This document shows, piece by piece, positions 57,160 through 64,000 of a DNA stretch of 64,000 nt. How positions within the stretch are numbered: the stretch's first letter is position 1; each line of letters starts with the position of its first letter. The notes beneath the pieces are model-generated. The model ran no database searches. It was not told the DNA's origin and worked only from the letters and a program-made list of their open reading frames with translations. The stretch covers positions 56,714,069-56,778,068 of the forward strand of contig NC_060254.1 of assembly GCF_921293095.1 (NCBI RefSeq), read 5' to 3'. This stretch comes from Ischnura elegans (taxonomy: Eukaryota > Arthropoda > Insecta > Odonata > Coenagrionidae). Made by a program: the position numbers and the translations under genes.

Positions 57160-60089
57160 ATCAGCTATCTTCTTTTTCAAGGGAATCACGGGGAAGTAGG
57201 TGTAATTTCTTTCTTTGCTGCACACTCTGTCCTCATTAGTACTCTTAGATCGTGAGCGGCAACCAATTAGACAGGGGCTCCCCTCGTGAAAGCCCTATTC
57301 TGATTGAAGTCCCCATTTTATGGTGCGGATGAAAGCAGTAGGTATCCTGGGTGATATGCATCCCATATAAAATTATTATCAAGATGACCCCTCGAAATGG
57401 GGGGGCCTTAAGCCTCAAGGTGTGTGCATATATAATAATGTTGATCTGTTATCCGAATTAGCAACCAGATCTTCGCTAAGCAACACTTCTTCAGCAGTAA
57501 TCAACAGATAATTCACCTATAACGTGCACAGAGTACAATATAAGCATGCCATGCATTTTTCAGCACTGATATAATGTTTTCTGGTATCTGGAAACTTTGC
57601 AAGCAGCACCCTGTCACCAATGTAATGTAAATACGGATATCTCATAAAGAGACGTATTTCGTAAGCACTTCACCTTTTAAGTTGCCTCTTCGTAAGTGTG
57701 GCATTCAATAAATGTTCATGTCGTTGCTGAAGATGACACAACATTCTAGTAAGAGAGATTAAGTACAACAAATGTTGGTACGAGGTGTCACTCATAGAAG
57801 TGAGAGTATGAATCCCTTCAGAGACGCGACTAATATAACACTTTTACACTCAAACACGTGAGGTGACTCATATCGCAGAACATTGATCGCATCATTTTTT
57901 ATGTTTTAATATAGATTTAACTTTATCCCACTGGATTTACAATATTTAGAGTTTCATTAACATAAAAAATTCTAAATTCTCAGAGTGCACAAATTGGAAC
58001 AGTTTTGCTGCAGTTTTAAAAATTGAATTCCTCATCAAAATCCGGATTTCGACACTCACATTCTTCACTTCATGAATTTGAAATCAATATGATATTTTGT
58101 GTTCTTAAAAAGATAATTTCCTTGAATGGACTTCTCTCGGGTTTGGGCGCGAAAAATTAAAATTTCTGATCCGCGCAAAAGCTCAAGAAAAACTCAATTC
58201 ATTGCAGTTGCAGGGAAAGTGTTAAATCACGCATGACAGTAGGTATTCTTGTCAACTATATGAACATTATAACCTCTTATATGACAATGCCATCCCTAAT
58301 CAACCCACAACGATGTTTCATTCTGTATAGTTTTCAATAATATTTATTTTATTGAGCGTCGTTTCTTGTTAGCGCTTTGATTACCTGCTTATGAAAGGTG
58401 AGGGCCGTTGGACGGGTGTTCCAATGCACGTGTGAGTCAAGCCGATGAAAAAGGGAATGACCGTGTAGAATGACGCACCGCAAAAGACATCAAAGGGCAA
58501 GCGAGAGCTCATGCCGACAGTGACTACCAGCGAAGTCGCCCTTAAGTGCGCCTCTATCGGCCATCAACTCCAAGGGGTCGTGACACGGCCTTCTCTTTTC
58601 TATGCCTGCCTCCCTCGGCGCTAGATGGCAGGTCGGATGCCAGAGAGGTGGTGATGACGAGACGACTTCGAGAGATCGACTGTTCGTCCGCCTTCTAGAG
58701 ATAGCATCCTCACCGATGCGTGCTGACTGCGAGATTTCGGGAAGAGCGGGCAAGCTATCTCAAACTCATATCTAGAACGAATAAGAGTGTATGGGGTGTC
58801 AATAGAAATGATTCCGTTGGTTCTAGACGTTTCGGCAGCCTACTCTGCCACCTCTCCGAGGCTAACAGATATGTAATGCAATCAAAAACTATGATCTAGG
58901 TCAGCATTTCATTTGGGTGACCATAAAGGCTAAAAAAATAACATTCAAGAATGATTTTCATTTTTTGGCTCAAATTTTGATAATGTCTCCTTTATACATA
59001 GATCCTCTTGACACCCAATGAATAAATGAAAATTTAATCGTGTGATTTGAACCGCATTTTTCTCTTTTATATTCCAACATCTCTCTTATCAATATTCAAA
59101 AGCACACTAGCGATGGTGAGCTTAAAATGATTCCTCACTCAGACTTCAGACTTAATTCATATCATAATTAATAATTTTAGTGAAGGTCATCATCAGAGTT
59201 TAGATTAACTAACACGCTCTTGTGTCATGCATATAATGGATTTTCCAAGGTAAAAGCACATCATTGAGGAAAATAAGTAATCGTAGAAGAGGGAGGTAGA
59301 ACACGGAAGATAAACCAACACATCTAAGCACTAAGTAATTTGACAGGCAAATCACACATATTAATGTCGTTGAAAAAAGAATTTTTTGAGGAGTAATATC
59401 CGGAGAAGTGGTACCTTATGGTCGGCGGTTCACTAGTACAGGATGGAATTGTAACTCCCAGGCTTTTCTGTGGGTGGGGGTTCAAACTCGCCTGTACTGG
59501 CTTTCCTGCATACTTTAGTTTGAAAACCAAACTAAATCCAGAAGCAGGGTAGGGCTATGGGTGATACAACATGCTCTACATGGAAAGCAACAAAAATAGA
59601 ATTTCGGAAATCGCAAAAATCATCATCCATGTTCTTTGACTCATTTAAAGCATCCTTAACAATCCTCAGATTTTATCTCTTAAGTTCAATGCATTCAATT
59701 GATTTAGGCGTTCTCCAACCCTTTAGCCTTCCCATTTCTACGGTGATTTTGCCTGTGTTATTTTTTAAAGCTATTACTAGAGTCATTCTCCCAAAAATGT
59801 ACATTTTCTACAGGCAACATTAAAAAATAATAATTTTTGTTCATAAGAACAAAAATTGTGTAATCACAGTTTGTCATTCATACAAGCTAATGAAGTAAGT
59901 GACAGATATTGCTAGTAATATTTACAATGGTTTTTTTTACTTTTGTGCCATCTACGGACATGATACATGTCCCCACGGACACGGTAGCAGAGGAATATTG
60001 TGTTTACTCACGAGAAAGAGTTTGTTTTATTTGTTGTTTTACTTTCTGTAACTAGCTATATTATATCATCATGCCCATTATCATCTGTC
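57160..60089. other. Long spacer, one GC-richer patch
   Basis: 58380-58760 is GC-richer with an 87-codon minus frame; the rest is AT-rich. I see no gene or clear repeat. Confidence 0.4.
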
Positions 60090-60320
60090 ATATCCGTGGA
60101 CTGCAGACGAGCTACTTTCTTCATACCTAAGCACTTCCCCTCTTTTAAATCTATCATTAACTGTTCCATGTAATTTATTCCAGGATTTACTTTTCCGTTC
60201 TCGTTACAGAAGGATTCTCAACTCAAGTCTCCTACTCTTCTTAGGACTTCCTAATTAGTCATTCGCCCAATCTATTTAATTGTCGTAATTCTTCTTCAGC
60301 ATCAAATTTAGAATGTCTGT
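60090..60320 (-). pseudogene. LINE C-terminal scrap, family L, very decayed
   Basis: On the minus strand, NENGKVNPGINYMEQLMIDL and a following ARLQST-like stretch align with the RKIKSRIKYMEQL part of the copy at 21.9 kb. Upstream, TCCTAATTAG and CTTCTTCAGCAT in the plus sequence correspond to the NEEVL and CYRRM blocks in degenerate form. No frame is intact. Confidence 0.5.
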
Positions 60321-60963
60321 GCACATTACTTCATTGATTTTTTTTTAAATTTCTGACTTTAACTAGATATTCCAAAATGATTCAGGGAAGTTTCACCGTT
60401 TTGAAGATTCAAGGATAACAATCTAATTACGATCATTCAGCATCTCATATCCCGAATGAGGTGGCAGAAGAGGTTGTAAAAACGTCGAATAAAAATTTAA
60501 TTTAGGTATCAGCGCAGTGCTAGGAGGAGGTGATGCTATGTGTATTTTATGGCATTTATTCTCTACTTTTCTTTTGCCTACCTCCAATATAATGGAAGCA
60601 GGGTTGTGACTGCGCGAGCCAAAATATACACTTTTCGCGTACATTTATCAAAGAAGTTTTCTCAACATAAACGGCATACATATAGGTTAAAAATCAAACT
60701 TAAGGCACGCAGAATGCTGATAAATCATGTCTTGAATGAATTTTTCCCTGCTAATTTTTTTTAGCTCTTTGAGCCATCTGTTGCGCCATTTTCATATTAC
60801 TTTCACGATGATCTTCATTTACTTCATGATCTCTGATAATCACTATAAAATAAGTGCGGGCCAACATTTTATCTGAGTTATGATTCTTGCGGTACAGTGA
60901 AAATTATATCAGTTTTTTTTTTAACAAAATAACACGTAGTTCGGGCAGCAAACGACAATTTCT

Positions 60964-61820
60964 CTACAGCGTTTTTCAGGAGGAATCTGCAATAATACAG
61001 GAGGTGCTATTGGGAGATGTTTTTAAGCATTATACTGTCCATAAACATGGGGTTGCAACTCCTTAGTGAATGAGCCAGGGAAACGCAAAAAAAAAATTCG
61101 TATGCACTCTGCAGTTACCATAGCAACGGTGTTTTCTTGAGGGGTATCGGGTTGGTGTTGTGGCAAGAGTGTGGCTTGAGCGTCACCGTGGGATCGGGTT
61201 CAAATCCCGACGGTGGCAGAGAATTTTCAGAGTCTTCCGGATCCCTGCTTGAATGTTGTGGGGAGGACATTTCAAGCGCAACACTCCGTCCGTCGGATGG
61301 GACGTTAAGCCGTGGTCCCCTTGGTGCCTTTCGTCAAGAGCAGGCTAATGCCGACGCTGGGTTTCTCTCCACCCTTCCTACCTACCTCATATAATTGGGA
61401 GATATTTTTAAGCAAACATTTTCAATGACCTCAGCTATTGGTCGCCTCCTTAAAATACCATACCGTTTTCTTGAGTTAATTTTTAAGGAAATTAAATAAT
61501 TAAGGTTGGAAAAAATATGCTATAATGATTATTATAATTATTTTTAGCAATTAATCTCAAATGGGTTTAGATTATGCAACCGTATTGTTGATCCTCACTC
61601 AAAAATCTCGTTTAGTTAAGCTCTAAGGTTGATGTTTTTCATTAATATTAACAAAAAGGCAAAAACCGTTGTTATGATAACTACGAAGTGAAAAAAAGTT
61701 TGCGTTGCCATAGCTCAGTAACTAGGGAGTTGCGACCCCATGTTATGGACAAAATATGCTAAACATTTTCTCCTCTACCACTTCCTGAAATACTGCAGAT
61801 TCCTCCTGAAACATCCTGTA
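60964..61820. mobile_element. Long-TIR (fold-back) element, family B, split by a SINE
   Basis: The left arm starts TACAGCGTTTTTCAGGAGG at 60964. The right arm ends CCTCCTGAAACATCCTGTA at 61820. Inner blocks CCATAAACATGGGGTTGCAA and TTGCGACCCCATGTTATGG mirror each other. Removing the SINE and one target copy (334 bp) leaves 523 bp, nearly the length of the copy at 15354. Confidence 0.85.
61142..61464 (+). mobile_element. tRNA-derived SINE with 11-bp target duplication (323 bp)
   Basis: GTTTTCTTGAG occurs at 61131-61141 and 61465-61475, a clean target-site duplication. The head has an A-box-like TGGTGTTGTGGC and a perfect B box GGTTCAAATCC near 61198, followed by a non-tRNA body including GCCGTGGTCCCCTTGG, TTTCTCTCCACCCTTCC and CTCAGCTATTGGTCGCCTCC. 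Two relics of the body occur near 4 kb. It would be transcribed by RNA polymerase III and mobilised by a LINE. Confidence 0.9.
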
Positions 61821-63653
61821 TATTTAAATGAGTGCTACCATACGATCCAGAGTAAAACTTCGCATTTTCGAAGGTATTTTTCAGATATTTTAGCTCGGAA
61901 AGCCTATTTTTTATGGCCACCAGTCCTTGGAGGATTATGTTTAGCTATTTTAGTTGAAAATGACGTACAATTCGTCTCTCACTCCAAGCTCCTGGATATT
62001 TGTTTCCAGTGGCTTTCTTGAGCTCTGGTCTTCTTATCTCAATCTCACGCGTCATCTTAAGTGCTAATTTACAACTACCCTCAGCGCTGACGGATTGCTG
62101 CATTTCCGTTTTCTCCTAGTCGAGCCGATAGTTGCTGTCAAGACGGACATCTACGGCTGTTCCGTGCAGACTGACAAGCTCTCCAATCCTGTCTTCAGCT
62201 GGTCTTTCTTTGTCTTTGGCTTCCACGCGCTTCTCAGGTGGCGTCAGAGTCTTCAATTCTCACTCACCTTATCAGCATAACAAATAGGACTTATCTATCC
62301 GAATAAAAACTCATCTATTGTACTCAATTCTGAGTAATCATATCGCCACGTGCCTGGAATTTTCTTACTCCGGTAACCGGGCATGATGGCGTTTAATTTG
62401 GCACGGAATTTCGTATCAGTAAAAAAATTGCTAATATATCATGATAAAAATTTGTCCACCAAGAGATAGTACATATTCAAAGAAAACTGAAATTCTTCAT
62501 GCTAAGAAAAAGAAGTATCTCCAAAATCCTCTCCTAATCATAATCCTATCCTAAATTAAAAATTCTCCTAAATCGATCCCGTGCTTAGGATATTGAATTT
62601 ATACAATTCGAAAAGTATTTGAAATAAAGAAGGATTCCAGCAATTTTAATCGATGCGAAAGACAAAATAAAAGTCCACCCTTTACATGATTTAAAAGAGT
62701 CGAACTTGTAAAAGGCGTACATAGATTACATTTTCATATGAGAAATGTAAGAGATGGGGAGATAAAAGTATGATCAGGTTAAATTATTTTATATATGGAC
62801 ATGTTGTACTGTACTAGTAATAAATGTGTCATTAAAAAAATAACATACAATTGAAGTATTACCTCGTAGGAAGTAGCATAAATTAGCCATAAGTGAGGGT
62901 CGGTAGAAAACCTGAATGCTAAATATTTCCCTCATTTCGGAGAGAGGAGGTGGGGTGGGCCCTCAGGGTCCCATTATATTCGCTGGCCCACTTCCTCCAT
63001 CTTTAGGATATCCTAAAAACGTATTTAATCGTGCCTAACGAAGTCTCCGCCTGAGAAGACGAAACATTGGACTATTGAACTTTTGCTCGAGTAAGGCAAA
63101 CCTGCTTTTCATTTTCTCTCTGAAATTTTCGCCAACCCCACCCAAAACGGGTGCTTAAATTTGCGACCGGAATGATCACTTAGGCCTGGTAAAACGGATA
63201 TATCGTGAAATATCTCAATATTTAAATACCAGGAATCCGATATTGACTGAGGAACATTGGCGATAAATGATTTTTAACCCGGAAACCAATCATAAATTTA
63301 AATGATTTTTCATTATATAAATCCCAATATTTTTATCGTCCCCTACTAACGTTGCCTCTCGATTGAGCATCACGATATATCTTTCGAAAAATAGAATGAT
63401 GCTAGATTTTGAATTTTGGTGATTAATGATTTTCTAATATATCCGGCCCCATATTTTCATCGGTCCCGCATACTATCGTCTCCCGGAAAAATATCAAGAC
63501 GTATTATAAAATATAATGTAACGTGCGCAATTCGTAGTTCCAGCCAACTACACGCCAACTACCGGGCGAAAGTAGAATCACTGGTCCGGGTATACTTTTG
63601 CGCACGGCTCATTCAGAAAAGGTTCTTCTGAGGAGTAGTGTCGTTTGCTTACT
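61821..63653. other. Spacer upstream of the THAP exon
   Basis: AT-rich, non-coding. 63540-63650 would hold the 5' untranslated region and promoter of the THAP exon; I see no firm core-promoter element. Confidence 0.35.
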
Positions 63654-63933
63654 ATGGAGAATATTTCGATGACTTTTTCTCCAAGAAAAGGGATATCTAA
63701 CAAGAATTGCTGTGTGCCACAGTGTTCTTCCAAGGCCTGTAGGGACACCGTAGTTCGATTTCACGAATTTCCAAAGCCAGGCGATGTTTTCTATCGCAGG
63801 AATGATTGGGGTGAGATGGAGAAGGTCGATCGACGGAATTTGTGGATCCACCGGCTGAAAATCGGGAAAAAGGTGACGAAGAGCATGCTGGTGTGTTCTT
63901 TGCACTTCATAAAGAACGATTATATATTACCGG
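63654..63933 (+). CDS. THAP zinc-finger domain exon (first coding exon, gene continues past window)
   Basis: This exon encodes about 93 residues that look like an amino-terminal THAP domain, a C2CH zinc finger that binds DNA in cellular THAP proteins and P-element-type transposases. Visible residues are the pair C20 and C24, an FxxFPK-like turn at 36-41, W64, and C81-SL-H84-F with a following DY. The spacing between C24 and C81 is 56 residues, slightly longer than usual for the family. The ATG at 63654 is chosen because an A stands at -3, a G follows, and an in-frame TAG lies at 63636. The frame meets a good splice donor (GTACGT) at 63934, and the reading frame stops soon after it, so the exon probably ends there in phase 1. 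Whether this is a host gene or a domesticated or active transposase cannot be told without downstream exons. Confidence 0.72.
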
Positions 63934-64000
63934 GTACGTATACATTTTTCTATTTCCCTTTTTTCTCTTAATTTGTTTCAACGTGGCTGAGATCACGTTG

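Overview
The window reads as eukaryotic, almost certainly arthropod and probably insect, nuclear DNA. It has no operons, ribosome-binding sites or dense coding. It carries mariner, hAT-like, TTAA-type and other terminal-inverted-repeat (TIR) elements, tRNA-derived SINEs and several decayed non-LTR retrotransposons (LINEs) of kinds common in arthropods. I cannot name the species. Most short open frames are chance frames inside repeats or AT-rich spacer. Only one coding exon looks like an intact cellular-type gene: a THAP zinc-finger exon at the right edge (63654-63933, + strand) that ends at a splice donor. Layout: 0-10 kb holds spacer, two tandem duplications, SINE relics, copies of a 660-bp TIR element (family A) that carries a CRE-like TGACGTCA, and a 753-bp TTAA-flanked element. 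9.7-12.5 kb is a cluster of LINE remains: a minus-strand C-terminus broken by a perfect palindrome, a pre-RT fragment between direct repeats, and the C-terminal zinc finger plus restriction-like endonuclease core of an R2/R4-type LINE. 13.3-20.5 kb holds an inverted pair of tRNA-like sequences, a 302-bp TTAA element, two long-TIR elements and a five-unit satellite with a dimeric higher-order pattern. 21.8-22.8 kb has a LINE scrap followed by a 320-bp tandem duplication in which each unit holds an 82-nt miRNA-precursor-like hairpin. 24-40.6 kb mixes LINE reverse-transcriptase remains, hAT MITEs with 8-bp target duplications, two more family A copies, a CRE-bearing tandem repeat, a 1023-bp-period duplication and an 86-bp-arm fold-back. 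41-50.3 kb holds a SINE, CR1/Jockey-like LINE tails, two hAT MITEs with target duplications and a second CRE-repeat array. 51.4-53.05 kb is a nest of two mariners: a near-complete but frameshifted DD34D copy inserted into the decayed 3' end of an older one. 54.5-61.8 kb holds three more hAT MITEs, a LINE scrap and a fold-back element split by a full SINE with an 11-bp target duplication. The window is therefore mostly a record of transposition into non-coding DNA, with many insertions dated relative to each other by nesting and target-site duplications. The repeats supply structured DNA (hairpins, palindromes) and CRE-like sites that could act as regulatory or small-RNA sources, but that role is inference. 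Several GC-rich islands of 300-700 bp (near 6.1, 16.5, 23, 30.6, 32.6, 40.9, 56.4 and 58.6 kb) are not explained by any repeat seen here and may be regulatory DNA or unrecognised exons.
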